64,000 nucleotides of DNA from Gammaproteobacteria bacterium (GCA_013178375.1 JABLXQ010000007.1:1-64000); one strand, 5' to 3'. Positions 27,702 through 36,874 are shown, counted from the first letter of the stretch. Notes: a model not told the origin generated them from the sequence alone. Translations and numbers: made by a program.

Positions 27702-28952
27702 TCAGTTCAACCCCAGCGTTATCTCGGCGATCGATCTGCCCCACTGATCACGCTCTTTGCTCTTCAGGCCAACCCGCGAGAAATGCCCTGACATATTGGC
27801 ATTCACAATGACGGTATAAACCATACCGTCATCCGGGCACTGCACTCTGGCCTGATAGCCGTCATCCACGCGCTGAAAAGACGTCAGCGCCGCGCCTTTT
27901 GGCAGCGTCCCGGCAAACAGTTTTGCAACACGATTATCCTCTTCTTCCTGCGCCTTAATAACCTTCGCCTGATTTTTTTCCGCGACCACCCTGACAGCGC
28001 GCTCCGCTTGCGAAGCCGTCGTGACAAAACTGAATTCGATGATCCTGTCTGAGCCTTTGCGACCTTCCACCGGATGCACAATGACATCGGCCACCGCCCC
28101 CGAACTCATCAGCGCTTCGTGCATGCCGATCAAATCATCGGCATTGCCCTGAAAACGGCCAATCCAGCGTTCACCGTCGGGGCTCACTCCGGTCACGCGC
28201 ACACCAAGCGGCGCGAGTCCGCGCAGCAAACGCGTAACGCGACCGGCCGGCGTTTCATCCGCAGGAGCATCTTCATCCGTTTTGGCTTCTGCACCCGGCG
28301 CTGACGGCGATGGCTGATACGCGGGAATCGGCACCGACGGCCAGCGCGACCATGCATGGGAAACCGTGCGCGTGAAGGGTATGGGCACATACTTGCAACC
28401 GTCGCCGCACCAGATTGGAAATCCGTGCCAATGCGCGGTGTCGGTACGGATCACCAGTTCGCCGGCACGGTTTTTCGCGAACGCCAGCGACTTGTCCATC
28501 AGCCGCTCGTCATTCGGATTATCTTCTTCCGTACGCATGGGAATACTGCCGGGCCAGGGCAGCTGCAGCCAACCGTTTTCGCATTGATACTCACTGCCCT
28601 TGTTCAGTTTGATCGGCGTGGCACCCGGTGCACCGGTGTTGGTTTCGTAAAGCTGGATCTGCAACCCCTGCTGCGGATTGCCCGCGATGCTCATCACCGA
28701 CCAGATACGCGGATGCTCTTCATAAAACCGGCCGCCCGCCAGCGACTGGTACGCCACCCGGTCACTGATATAAAACGTGCCGGTGATATCGGGGCATTGT
28801 CCATCAGGCGCAATGACTGCAGGCTGCCAGTCGCGCGGATATCCATCGCGATCGCTGCAACCACCGAGCAACGCAGCAACCAATGCCAGATGCAAAGCGG
28901 TAACAAAACCGGAACGGGGTGGCAGGAAAAACGGCGGTCGTAAGGCGCGCAA
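27702..28952 (-). CDS. Uncharacterised lipoprotein, 416 aa
   Basis: Predicted exported lipoprotein with signal sequence and lipobox LGGC (Cys near residue 32). I recognise no family. The N-terminal half has several Trp and Cys residues (WCGDGCKY near 180) and the look of a beta-rich domain. A Pro/Ala/Glu-rich linker lies near 210-235. The C-terminal half (about 240-310) reads like a fimbrial-assembly-type alpha/beta domain, comparing values from paired residues (RVTGVSPDGERWIG). The start is weak: the frame opens at TTG 28952 and no ATG precedes the signal peptide. It is convergent with the ATPase gene. Confidence 0.65.
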   Translation of the reverse strand: MRALRPPFFLPPRSGFVTALHLALVAALLGGCSDRDGYPRDWQPAVIAPDGQCPDITGTFYISDRVAYQSLAGGRFYEEHPRIWSVMSIAGNPQQGLQIQLYETNTGAPGATPIKLNKGSEYQCENGWLQLPWPGSIPMRTEEDNPNDERLMDKSLAFAKNRAGELVIRTDTAHWHGFPIWCGDGCKYVPIPFTRTVSHAWSRWPSVPIPAYQPSPSAPGAEAKTDEDAPADETPAGRVTRLLRGLAPLGVRVTGVSPDGERWIGRFQGNADDLIGMHEALMSSGAVADVIVHPVEGRKGSDRIIEFSFVTTASQAERAVRVVAEKNQAKVIKAQEEEDNRVAKLFAGTLPKGAALTSFQRVDDGYQARVQCPDDGMVYTVIVNANMSGHFSRVGLKSKERDQWGRSIAEITLGLN

Positions 28953-29109
28953 CTGGAATATCCATCATCGATGCTGATTGAAACTGAAAGAATAGCGGCC
29001 CGATCGGCGCCCTACAAACCCGCCTGCTACAGTTAAAGCTGTCAGTCCTGACAGCATTCCAATCCGGCAACGCCCGCAACGACGTGCGCCACTCACCGTG
29101 GAAATGACC

Positions 29110-31104
29110 ATGCCCAACCCTGCCCGCTTTTTGCTGCTGTGCTGTCTGCTCGTGCTGGTGGCCTGTGGCGAACCACAACCGCCAGACACCAAACCATTTC
29201 AGGACGTAGACGCCGACGCCAATGGCCACACCCCCGCCACCCGCGTCACCACATCGGCCAACAGGGCCGTTGAAAAAAAACTGGCCAAGGACGAATCCGA
29301 TCTGGAAGCCGCCCGGCGCGGTTTCATCGCCAGCGACGATCCCCTCGATATCCGCCGTGCCGACGGCAAGCCGGTCTGGAATGCCGCCGACTACGCCTTC
29401 CTCGATGGCAAGCGCCCTGCCAGCGTGCATCCCGCCCTGTGGCGGCAGGAACAGCTCAACAATCTGCATGGCCTGTTCAAGGTGGCCGACGGCGTGCACC
29501 AGGTGCGCGGCTATGACCTGGCCAACATGACCATCATCGACGGCCGGCGCGGGCGCATCATTGTCGATCCGCTCACCTCCGTTGAAACCGCTCGTGCAGC
29601 CCTGGCGCTGGTGGAAAAACACCTGGGTCCGCGCCCGCTGGTCGCGATCATTTTCACCCACAGCCACATAGATCATTTCGGCGGTGTGAACGCGCTGCTG
29701 GAGTCGATCAAGCCCGGCGCAGCCACACCGCGCATCATCGCGCCGCAGGGTTTCATGGAAGAAGCCGTGAGTGAAAACGTGCTGGCCGGAACCGTGATGA
29801 TGCGGCGCGCCCGTTACATGTACGGCTCGTCGCTGGCGCGGTCCGAACGGGGCCATGTGGGATCGGGGCTGGGCAAGCAGCCGGCCCTGGGCACGGTGTC
29901 CATCGCCTCGCCCACCGACATCATCACGCAGACCGGCCAGAAGCACACGCTCGACGGCGTGCGCTTTGTGTTCCAGCTGGTGCCGGAATCCGAAGCGCCG
30001 GCGGAAATGACATTCCATCTGCCGGAGAAAAAAATCTGGTGCGGCGCCGAACTGGTGTCGCGCACGCTGCACAACCTGTACACCCTGCGCGGCGCCAAGG
30101 TGCGGGACGCATTGAAATGGTCCGGCTATATCCAGCAGGCCAACGACCTGTTCGCCGCCAACACCGACATCATCATCAACAGCCATCACTGGCCGGTGTG
30201 GGGCAACGACAACGCCAAACGCTACCTGGCGCAACAGCGCGACCTGTACAAATTCATTCACGACCAGACCCTGCGTCTGGCCAGCCAGGGCCTCACCCCG
30301 CCGGAGATCGCCGAGCAGCTGAAACTGCCCGCCTCCCTCACCGACAGCTTTGCCAACCACGGTTTTTACGGCACGCTGAAACACAACGCCCGCGCCGTAT
30401 ATCAGTTCTATTTCGGCTGGTATGACGGCAACCCCGCTCACCTGGACCCGCTGCCAACCAACCAGACGGCCGGCCGCTACGTGGAAGCCATGGGTGGTGC
30501 CAAGGCTGTGAAAGTCCGCGCGCGCACCGCGTATGACGACGGCGATTACCGCTGGGCGGCGGAGCTGCTGAACCATGTGGTGTTTGCCGACCCAGATGAC
30601 GCGCAGGCGCGGGAACTGCTGGCCCGCAGTTATGACCAGCTGGGCTACCAGGCGGAATCGGCCCCCTGGCGCGACAATTACCTGACCGGCGCGCTGGAAC
30701 TGCGCAAAGGGGTGATTCCCCCGGTGCTCATCGCCAACTCCAGCGCCATGCTGCAACACATTCCCATGGAGCAGTTCTTCAACGCCATCGCCACCCTGCT
30801 CAACGGCGACAAGGCGGCAGGCAAGCAGGCCGTGATCAACCTGCATTTCAGCGACACCCAGCAGCAGTATGTGCTCTGGCTGGAAAACGCCGTTCTGCAT
30901 CACCGGCAAGGCAGCGATGCCGGCGCGGATTTCAGCCTCACCCTCACCCGCACCCTGTGGCAGCAACTGCTGTTGCGCCAGGCCGGCCTGTCCGATCTGC
31001 TGCTGAACGACGAATTCAAACTGGAAGGCGACCGCCTGAAGCTGCTGGATTTCCTCAGCCTGCTGGACCAGCCGCAGCCGGATTTTGCGATTGTGGAGCC
31101 CTGA
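29110..31104 (+). CDS. Type III alkylsulfatase (SdsA1/YjcS-like)
   Basis: Secreted or lipid-anchored enzyme of 664 residues that cleaves primary alkyl sulfates such as SDS to alcohol and sulfate. The signal sequence ends in a lipobox-like VACG. A metallo-beta-lactamase domain carries THSHIDHFGG near residue 185 and further ligands in AELVSRTLHN and NSHHWPVWG. The helical dimerisation domain (about 395-530) and the C-terminal SCP2-like domain (about 540-660) complete the family layout. Possible starts are GTG 29098, ATG 29104 and ATG 29110; the last is best spaced from GTGGA. Alkyl sulfates could be carbon sources or toxic surfactants here. Confidence 0.88.
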   Translation: MPNPARFLLLCCLLVLVACGEPQPPDTKPFQDVDADANGHTPATRVTTSANRAVEKKLAKDESDLEAARRGFIASDDPLDIRRADGKPVWNAADYAFLDGKRPASVHPALWRQEQLNNLHGLFKVADGVHQVRGYDLANMTIIDGRRGRIIVDPLTSVETARAALALVEKHLGPRPLVAIIFTHSHIDHFGGVNALLESIKPGAATPRIIAPQGFMEEAVSENVLAGTVMMRRARYMYGSSLARSERGHVGSGLGKQPALGTVSIASPTDIITQTGQKHTLDGVRFVFQLVPESEAPAEMTFHLPEKKIWCGAELVSRTLHNLYTLRGAKVRDALKWSGYIQQANDLFAANTDIIINSHHWPVWGNDNAKRYLAQQRDLYKFIHDQTLRLASQGLTPPEIAEQLKLPASLTDSFANHGFYGTLKHNARAVYQFYFGWYDGNPAHLDPLPTNQTAGRYVEAMGGAKAVKVRARTAYDDGDYRWAAELLNHVVFADPDDAQARELLARSYDQLGYQAESAPWRDNYLTGALELRKGVIPPVLIANSSAMLQHIPMEQFFNAIATLLNGDKAAGKQAVINLHFSDTQQQYVLWLENAVLHHRQGSDAGADFSLTLTRTLWQQLLLRQAGLSDLLLNDEFKLEGDRLKLLDFLSLLDQPQPDFAIVEP

Positions 31105-31218
31105 GGTCAAAGAGCGCCGACCGGTGTCTTTTGAATCGTGCACTACCCATATGCCTTTGAACCCCTGGATTTCATTGTGCGGCTGACAGCCCTGATCCCG
31201 ACGTTGATCCCTTCATAG

Positions 31219-31410
31219 AGCGTTGGGCGGCATCTTTCATGTAATTTTAATGAACGGTATCAGCCTTTAGCACGTCTGCGTAAAGTGCCAACCGAATGGA
31301 TCAATTTGCGCGCTTTACATCTCGGTCTTGATAATGATCAAGAGCTGCCCGTACCAGAGGATTTAGGCTCTCTATACAGGAGGGTATGGCATGAAAATGG
31401 AAGAGAGTGA
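31219..31410 (+). pseudogene. Gene remnant overlapping the MACPF gene start
   Basis: A frame without an ATG is open from just after TAG 31216-31218 to TGA 31408-31410. It reads like real protein (PTEWINLRALHLGLD, then PEDLGSLYRRVW) and overlaps the next gene's start by 20 bases, as operon genes do. A second frame just upstream ends in ERWAASFM at about 31240 and could be the same protein before a frameshift. The bases 31105-31218 otherwise hold nothing I recognise. This looks like the decayed 3' part of a former upstream gene; the family is unknown. Confidence 0.4.
31328..31341. promoter_or_regulatory. FNR-like dyad upstream of the MACPF gene
   Basis: TTGAT-AATG-ATCAA is an exact match to the FNR/ANR consensus and extends to a 7-base inverted repeat (31326-31343). 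It lies 50 bases before ATG 31391. It also falls inside the remnant frame at 31219, so it may be chance. If real, it implies induction at low oxygen. Confidence 0.35.
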
Positions 31411-33199
31411 AGTTACGCGTTGGCTGGCTCGGAATGAAGCCTCCGCCTATGCACCGAAGTTTTTCGACAAAGGCTTTTACTACGTCAAGGATGTGACCGA
31501 GCAGGCGCTGAAGGAACTCATACCCGATAAGCCGGGGTTGTGCAGCGCACTGTCCCGTTTGGTGAAGGAGGCAAATGATATGCCGGTGCCGGAGATTCCG
31601 GCCTTACCAGTGGGCAGTGTGCTTGATCTTTCACAACGTGAGCTGAAAACACCGGATGGCGTGAAGTTTGAAATTCCATCAGCGCTTCGTGTTCCCAAGG
31701 ATTCCGCTACGGTCATTCCTCCTTCGGCGTTGAAGCAGGAACAGTGGATGATCATCGCCCGCAATTCCTGCATGTTGTATGGGCGCCGCATGGATGGCAA
31801 TGTACCGGCGGTTGCGGCCTACCCGGCGTTGCTCTGGAAGATTACTCAGTCGTCCGACTTCATGCGTAGCGAGTTTCTTGCGGCGGAAGTCTCCAGTGAG
31901 CTGACCTTCACCGAGCGCAGCAGTAATTATGTGAGCCACGGATTCACCAAAATGACGGCCACCGCCAGCTTCCCCTTTTGTTCGGCATCGGTTGAAAACG
32001 AGCAGAGTGAAAAGAGTGCCGGGTCGCTCACGGCCAAAGAGCTGTTCATGATCGGTATATGGCACTATCCACGAGCGCGGGTGCTGCTGGACGAGTGTAC
32101 GGTGGTATCGCCGCGATTTGCGCGTGAAATCATGACCGCGCTGGGGTTGGCGGCGGACGCCGAATTTGATGCCTACGAGGCGTTATCGCAGCAGCAGAAA
32201 CAGGCCTTTCTGGATGACCGCATTGTCTCACTGGCGGATCGCCTGGGTGTAAATGCCGACAAGCCGTCTGATCCTCAGCGGCAGCTTGCCGATGGCGTAT
32301 TGCTGAAAGTCGAACAAGTGCTGAACCGCTACGGTCATGTCATCGGCATGGATGTTGAAGTGGGCGGTCGGCTGTTCTTTGTGCATCACAAGCGCATTAC
32401 GGGTGAGCTTAATTCGCAGGAGCAAAAAGACGTTACCAAGGCCGCTGTCAGTATCAAGGCCTCGGTGGTCAAGATTGGTGGTGGCGTGGCGACCGGTTCT
32501 GGTGAGGTACACAATACCGAGGCCCACGATATTGCCGAGAGCGTTAATTTCACCGCGCTGGGCGGTGATACCACCTTGACCAGCAATCCGCAGGACTGGG
32601 CAGGCTCGATCAAGGATCCCAACCTGTGGGCAGTGATTGGTTTGGGCGGCGTGGTGAGCACGATTGATCTTTTGCCGTTGCCGATTTCGGCATTCGTGCA
32701 TCGACTGTGGAAAAAATATGGTCACCGCGGTGCCCTCGACGGGCGCACGGTGCGGCTGAAAGCCTGGCTCCCGCAAGGCGAGAATTTTGTGACCATCGGC
32801 GATGACGGAAAGAATATCGTGCTGGTTCAGCAGTATGAAAAATATTTGCCAGAGGATAAAACGCTTTGGAACATCAAATGCTTCAAGGATGATCTGTATT
32901 GGTTTCAGCACGCAAAAAGCAAAAAGGTGCTGGCGCGTGATCCCGCAACCAATCATCTGTACGGGGTTGATCCCAATACGATGGACGATCCCAATGCCTT
33001 CGAGGCGAAGTGGCGCATCATTGCCGCAGATGCCGAAGGCCGGCACGGCGATGAATACCGCAATAAGTACTTTATTGTCCACGCGGTCACGGAGCTGGTA
33101 TTGCACGGCATGTTGGGACTGAAAAAGGTTCCGCCAAAAGCACCCCTGCCTTTGGAAAAGTCCTTGGTCTGGAGCCTCGACGCGGTGGAAGACGTGTGA
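31391..33199 (+). CDS. MACPF/perforin-like protein with SAM-like and beta-trefoil-like domains
   Basis: Predicted pore-forming-family protein of 602 residues. Residues about 6-63 resemble a SAM domain (VTRWLARNE ... AYAPKFF ... GLCSALSRLV). The middle (about 110-430) fits the MACPF fold: the strand pattern around HYPRARVLLDE, the signature YGHVIGMDVEVGG at 314-326, a low-complexity amphipathic stretch after it (about 345-385), and GGDTTLTSNPQDWAGS leading to LWAVIG. The C-terminal part (about 450-602) has three spaced W-x-I/L motifs (LWNI, KWRI, VWSL near 493, 541, 594), as in beta-trefoil lectins. There is no signal peptide. CAGGAGGG precedes ATG 31391. The assignment rests on remembered family patterns; SAM + MACPF + trefoil in bacteria is not an architecture I know. 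Confidence 0.7.
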   Translation: MKMEESEVTRWLARNEASAYAPKFFDKGFYYVKDVTEQALKELIPDKPGLCSALSRLVKEANDMPVPEIPALPVGSVLDLSQRELKTPDGVKFEIPSALRVPKDSATVIPPSALKQEQWMIIARNSCMLYGRRMDGNVPAVAAYPALLWKITQSSDFMRSEFLAAEVSSELTFTERSSNYVSHGFTKMTATASFPFCSASVENEQSEKSAGSLTAKELFMIGIWHYPRARVLLDECTVVSPRFAREIMTALGLAADAEFDAYEALSQQQKQAFLDDRIVSLADRLGVNADKPSDPQRQLADGVLLKVEQVLNRYGHVIGMDVEVGGRLFFVHHKRITGELNSQEQKDVTKAAVSIKASVVKIGGGVATGSGEVHNTEAHDIAESVNFTALGGDTTLTSNPQDWAGSIKDPNLWAVIGLGGVVSTIDLLPLPISAFVHRLWKKYGHRGALDGRTVRLKAWLPQGENFVTIGDDGKNIVLVQQYEKYLPEDKTLWNIKCFKDDLYWFQHAKSKKVLARDPATNHLYGVDPNTMDDPNAFEAKWRIIAADAEGRHGDEYRNKYFIVHAVTELVLHGMLGLKKVPPKAPLPLEKSLVWSLDAVEDV

Positions 33200-33242
33200 T
33201 CGAAAGGGGGCATTTGAGGTTTTGATCGTCGCAGTACTGAGT

Positions 33243-33273
33243 GGCGCCATGCCCCCTGGTTTGGCATGGCGCC
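33243..33273. terminator. Bidirectional stem-loop between convergent genes
   Basis: GGCGCCATGCC (33243-33253) pairs perfectly with GGCATGGCGCC (33263-33273) around a 9-base loop. It sits in the 87-base gap between the MACPF stop and the end of the SDR-ALDH gene and could stop transcription from both sides, though the T-runs are short. Confidence 0.7.
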
Positions 33274-33286
33274 TGTACGACACTGT

Positions 33287-35665
33287 TTACTTCTTGGGGA
33301 TAGGCCAGGCGACCGACTTGGTTTCGAGGTACTGATTGAAACCGGCCTCGCCATTCTGACGACCGATGCCGCTGAACTTGTAGCCGCCGAACGGAATGTC
33401 GGCTCCATGCGCAGCGCCGCCGTTGATGGACAGCACACCCGCACGAATCCGGCGCGCTACCGACAGGGCCCGGTCGATGTTGGTGGAGTTGACGCTGCCA
33501 ACCAGACCGTATTTGCTTTCGTTCGCAATACGCACGGCATCGTCGTCGTCCTCGAACGGGATGAGCACCAGCACCGGGCCGAAGATCTCTTCCTGGGCGA
33601 TGGTCATCTTGTTGTCGACATGGGTGAACAATGTCGGTTCGACGTAATAACCCTTCGAGAACGCCGCCGGACGATTGCCGCCGAGCGCGAGCGTCGCGCC
33701 TTCCGCGACGCCGATGTCGATCAGATTCAGCACCCGGTCACGCTGCCTGGCAGACACCAGCGGGCCCATCATCACGTCGGCACGCTGCGGGTCGCCGTAG
33801 GGCGCCATCTGCATGATGCCCTTGACCCTCGCGGCGATCTCTTCGTAGCGTTTCTTGGGCACCAGCATGCGCGTGGGAATACCGCAGCCCTGGCCGGCGT
33901 GGAAGCACACGGCCATCGCACCCATCAGCGCCGAGTCCAGGTTGGCGTCGTCGAGTACGATGTTGGCGGACTTGCCGCCGAGTTCGAGGAACACGCGCTT
34001 CATGGTCGCGGCACCCTTCTCCATGATGCGCTGACCCACCGCAGTCGAGCCGGTGAAGGAGATCACATCAACGGCGGGTGACATCGTCATTGCCTCGCCG
34101 ATCAGGTGATCCGAGGACGTGACAATGTTCAGCACGCCGGGCGGGATGTCGGTTTTTTCCGCTGCCATGCGGCCGATGAACGTCGCACTCCACGGGGTAT
34201 CCGGTGCGGGCTTCAGCACCATGGTGTTGCCGGTCGCCAACGCCTGGGCAACCTTGTTGATGGCCACTTCGAAGGGGAAATTCCAGGGAATGATCGCGCC
34301 AACGACACCCATCGCCTCCTTCCAGATCCGGCGTGCGTTGGGCTCGCCCTGGTTGCCTTTTCCATTGGGCAGCTCAATTTCCCAATCGAACCTGTCCATC
34401 AACTCGATGGGGTAATCGAGCGCCTCCGGGAAGGACGCGTCCAGTTGCTGACGTTTCGTCGTCATGCGGGGACAGCCGGCTTCCTGAATGATCTGCTCGC
34501 GCAACTCCTCACGCTCCGACATGATCGCGTCGCGCAGCTGGATGAGGCACTTCTTGCGGAACTCCCGGTTGGTGGACCAGTCGGTTTCGTCGAATGCACG
34601 GCGTGCAGCGGCGATCGCGCGCTGCATGTCTTGGCGTGTGGCGTCAGCACAGACGCCAATCACGTCCTCAGTGGCCGGATTGATGTTGTTGAAGGTCGCA
34701 CCGTTTGATGCTTCGACGAGCTTGCCGTCGATCAGCATGCGGGTTTCCGGATTGATCGCCGGCAGCTTGGGCTTGTCCGCCTCGGAAGCAGTGGAGCGCT
34801 GCACCTGCACCGCACCCGCTGAGCCGCCGGCAGCACCACCGCCGACACCGCGCAGGAAGTTGACGATCATCTTGGCGCTCGGGAAAACGTCCGACACCGC
34901 CGAGCTGGTAAAGCCCACGTCAGTGATCAGCGTGATGCCGCTAACGACCGAGGCAGCGTCGCTGCACAGGAAGACGAGCGGGCCAGCCTGCTCGAGAGCC
35001 GTGGACACTTCCACTCCGGCTTCTGCGCGGTAGTCCTTGCCGAACGCCAGCCAGGAATCGGCGTTGTCACGGGCCAGCGGCGTGTCGGTCGGACCGGGCA
35101 GGATCGCGTTGATTCGAACACCCTTCTTGAGGAACGGCATGGCCATGCGCGCCACGTAAGCGCAAACCGCCTGCTTGGTGAACATGTAATTGCACTTGCC
35201 GTGATCGACGGTCCACTGCGTTGCCTTGTCGAAGTCGTCGATGGCGAGGAACTCGATCAGCTGGGGCAGGTTGGCTTCCCAGCCCATGCCGGCAGCCGAC
35301 GAAATCATGCCGATCGCCGCGCCCTGGTTGAACATGTCAGACGCGAACATCCGGTCGATCAGATAGCGATGGCCGATGAAGTTGATTCGCTCGATGCCGG
35401 GCGTGCCGTCCGCAACCCCCGCACAACTGAAGAGTGCGTCAATCTTGCCGCCGCATTCGGCCAGCGCACCGTCAATCGACTCCTTATTGGACAGGTCGAG
35501 ATAGAGCGCCCGCACGCCACCCAGGGTGATTGTTCCGCGATCCATGACCACGACCTCGGCGCCTGCATCACGGGCCAGCTCCGCAGCAGCAGCGCCCATA
35601 CCGGTTGCCCCGCCTACGACCAAGACTCGCTTGTTGTGATAGCTAAACTTGTCGAACAGCGACAT
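33287..35665 (-). CDS. Fused short-chain dehydrogenase - aldehyde dehydrogenase
   Basis: Single reading frame of 792 residues joining two enzymes. Residues 1 to about 265 form an SDR with GGATGMG cofactor loop, ISSAAG serine and YMFTK (Tyr160, Lys164). Its layout, with CAGVAD in place of NNAG, resembles 3-alpha-hydroxysteroid dehydrogenases. A Gly/Ala linker (about 280-310) leads to an ALDH (about 315-792) with PWNFPF, Glu in LELGGKSAN and catalytic Cys594 in GQGCGIP. Together they could oxidise an alcohol through the aldehyde to an acid with two NAD+. GGAGA precedes ATG 35665. The substrate may be a steroid side chain or terpenoid; this is inference from the fold and from the steroid cluster 9 kb away. 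Confidence 0.88.
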   Translation of the reverse strand: MSLFDKFSYHNKRVLVVGGATGMGAAAAELARDAGAEVVVMDRGTITLGGVRALYLDLSNKESIDGALAECGGKIDALFSCAGVADGTPGIERINFIGHRYLIDRMFASDMFNQGAAIGMISSAAGMGWEANLPQLIEFLAIDDFDKATQWTVDHGKCNYMFTKQAVCAYVARMAMPFLKKGVRINAILPGPTDTPLARDNADSWLAFGKDYRAEAGVEVSTALEQAGPLVFLCSDAASVVSGITLITDVGFTSSAVSDVFPSAKMIVNFLRGVGGGAAGGSAGAVQVQRSTASEADKPKLPAINPETRMLIDGKLVEASNGATFNNINPATEDVIGVCADATRQDMQRAIAAARRAFDETDWSTNREFRKKCLIQLRDAIMSEREELREQIIQEAGCPRMTTKRQQLDASFPEALDYPIELMDRFDWEIELPNGKGNQGEPNARRIWKEAMGVVGAIIPWNFPFEVAINKVAQALATGNTMVLKPAPDTPWSATFIGRMAAEKTDIPPGVLNIVTSSDHLIGEAMTMSPAVDVISFTGSTAVGQRIMEKGAATMKRVFLELGGKSANIVLDDANLDSALMGAMAVCFHAGQGCGIPTRMLVPKKRYEEIAARVKGIMQMAPYGDPQRADVMMGPLVSARQRDRVLNLIDIGVAEGATLALGGNRPAAFSKGYYVEPTLFTHVDNKMTIAQEEIFGPVLVLIPFEDDDDAVRIANESKYGLVGSVNSTNIDRALSVARRIRAGVLSINGGAAHGADIPFGGYKFSGIGRQNGEAGFNQYLETKSVAWPIPKK

Positions 35666-36030
35666 TGCATTCTCCTATAGCTCTAAGTAGTTGAAATTCG
35701 GACTGACCCGCGGGCTTTTCAACCACACGCCGTCGAGAGGTGGGGCACCAATGTGTCGACCCTGTGCTTCTTTTCAAGAAGCCACAGCGTGCGAAGTATC
35801 GTGGGGGGTATCGGGACATAATTTATAGCCAACTAAAACTTATCATTGTTTTCTTATACTATACACCACTGTTGACTATAAACAAATTCCAATCCGGCTG
35901 CATTCAACCGGTGCAACGCCCCAATTGAATATATTGGCAAGTTCAATCACGAAGCAGTGAGCGTTCGATTTTTTGAAAATGAAAGACAGCTATTCGCTGC
36001 GGATTCAACCGGTCCCACTTCAAATCAGAT
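35666..36030. other. 365-bp AT-rich intergenic region
   Basis: No gene is supported. Bases about 35810-35900 are AT-rich. On the minus strand an extended -10 (TGTATAGTAT, about 35857-35866) could start transcription toward the SDR-ALDH gene, though the -35 is unclear. The rest of the region, up to the DUF2798 stop, shows nothing recognisable. Confidence 0.4.
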
Positions 36031-36255
36031 TCACGCTGTCATACGTCCGACCAGTTGTCGCACCAAAGGCGCTACTACGGCGACCGTTGGAAACGCCACC
36101 GGCCAGGTGGTTACGCAGCTTCTAACCCAGTCGTTCATGAATTGCGGGTGAATGCCTTTCGAGACCGCTATTACAAAAGCGGAAACTATCGCCACCATAA
36201 TGGCCGAGAGCAATGCACTGAAAAGTATGGGTGCAAAACGGGCGGGAATACGCAT
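36031..36255 (-). CDS. DUF2798-family small membrane protein
   Basis: Inner-membrane protein of 74 residues with two predicted helices (about 9-31 and 47-67). The opening IPARFAPILFSALLSAIM and the ending VVAPLVRQLV match DUF2798, usually present as one or two such hairpins. The function is unknown. GAGGAG lies just before ATG 36255. It follows the DUF2938 gene after 49 bases on the same strand, and the pair probably answers to the MerR-type promoter at 36836-36866. Confidence 0.8.
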   Translation of the reverse strand: MRIPARFAPILFSALLSAIMVAIVSAFVIAVSKGIHPQFMNDWVRSCVTTWPVAFPTVAVVAPLVRQLVGRMTA

Positions 36256-36304
36256 TTTATTCTCCTCTACAAGTTGCTGGTTGGTAAGTTGCTGCTATGG
36301 GTGT

Positions 36305-36796
36305 TCATGCCAGGAAGACGAGATGGGTCGCCCAGCCGGCCAGATAAAGCCCCAGACCAAATACCGCGTGCGTGATCAGGCTTTGCAATCGGGCAGCGCC
36401 GGGGTTTGGCGTTTTTGATGCTGCTATACCGGCTCCCATGCCCGGTTGCATCAGCAGGAACGGCGCCAGTACAGTGCCGATGCCAACGGCTAGGGCAGGT
36501 GCGAGCGACGGCGACTGAACCCATTGCGCATCCCACAGGACTGTCAAAATGGCAGCGAACGTTATGCCTGTGAGGTAGTGGGCAATCCACCCGATGGCGC
36601 GTTCGCCGCGAATGGGTGGGGATTTTGCGATGGCTTCATGCGTGAACGTACCGCTGGCCATGTGGCCCAGCCAGCGCCCTACCATGCCGTAATCCGACGC
36701 CTTGCCATTCAACAGAACTTTTCGGGTGATGCCCCAAACATCCATAACGGCCGTCGCGCCGATCCCGATGATCAGGGTGTATATCAGGTTGTTCAT
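36305..36796 (-). CDS. DUF2938-family membrane protein
   Basis: Inner-membrane protein of 163 residues with about four helices. Conserved features include the N-terminal GIGATAVMDVWG, the loop GRWLGHM and the QPGMGAGIAASKTPNP segment, all of which fit DUF2938. ATG 36796 has GGAGAGG at good distance; the frame open to 36850 runs through the promoter. It is the first gene after the divergent MerR operator. Its role is not known; control by a MerR protein suggests induction by a small reactive or metal signal. Confidence 0.82.
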   Translation of the reverse strand: MNNLIYTLIIGIGATAVMDVWGITRKVLLNGKASDYGMVGRWLGHMASGTFTHEAIAKSPPIRGERAIGWIAHYLTGITFAAILTVLWDAQWVQSPSLAPALAVGIGTVLAPFLLMQPGMGAGIAASKTPNPGAARLQSLITHAVFGLGLYLAGWATHLVFLA

Positions 36797-36835
36797 TTTC
36801 CTCTCCTTGCTTTGCTTGCTACGGTTGATGGTGAT

Positions 36836-36866
36836 AGCGTACAACTTCAAGTCAACTTGAGGTCAA
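36836..36866 (-). promoter_or_regulatory. MerR-type promoter with SoxR-box-like operator
   Basis: Read on the minus strand: TTGACC (36866-36861), a 19-base spacer, then TACGCT (36841-36836). The 19-base spacer is the mark of MerR-family activation. An 18-base imperfect palindrome (36845-36862), CTTCAAGTCAACTTGAGG on the plus strand, fills the spacer and differs from the E. coli SoxR box at two positions. It lies between the DUF2938 gene and the MerR gene. Confidence 0.75.
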
Positions 36867-36874
36867 GGCGTGTT

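Noticed and set aside
28804..31143. 779-codon minus-strand frame
   Set aside because: It is the antisense shadow of the alkylsulfatase gene, whose metal-binding motifs are intact on the plus strand.
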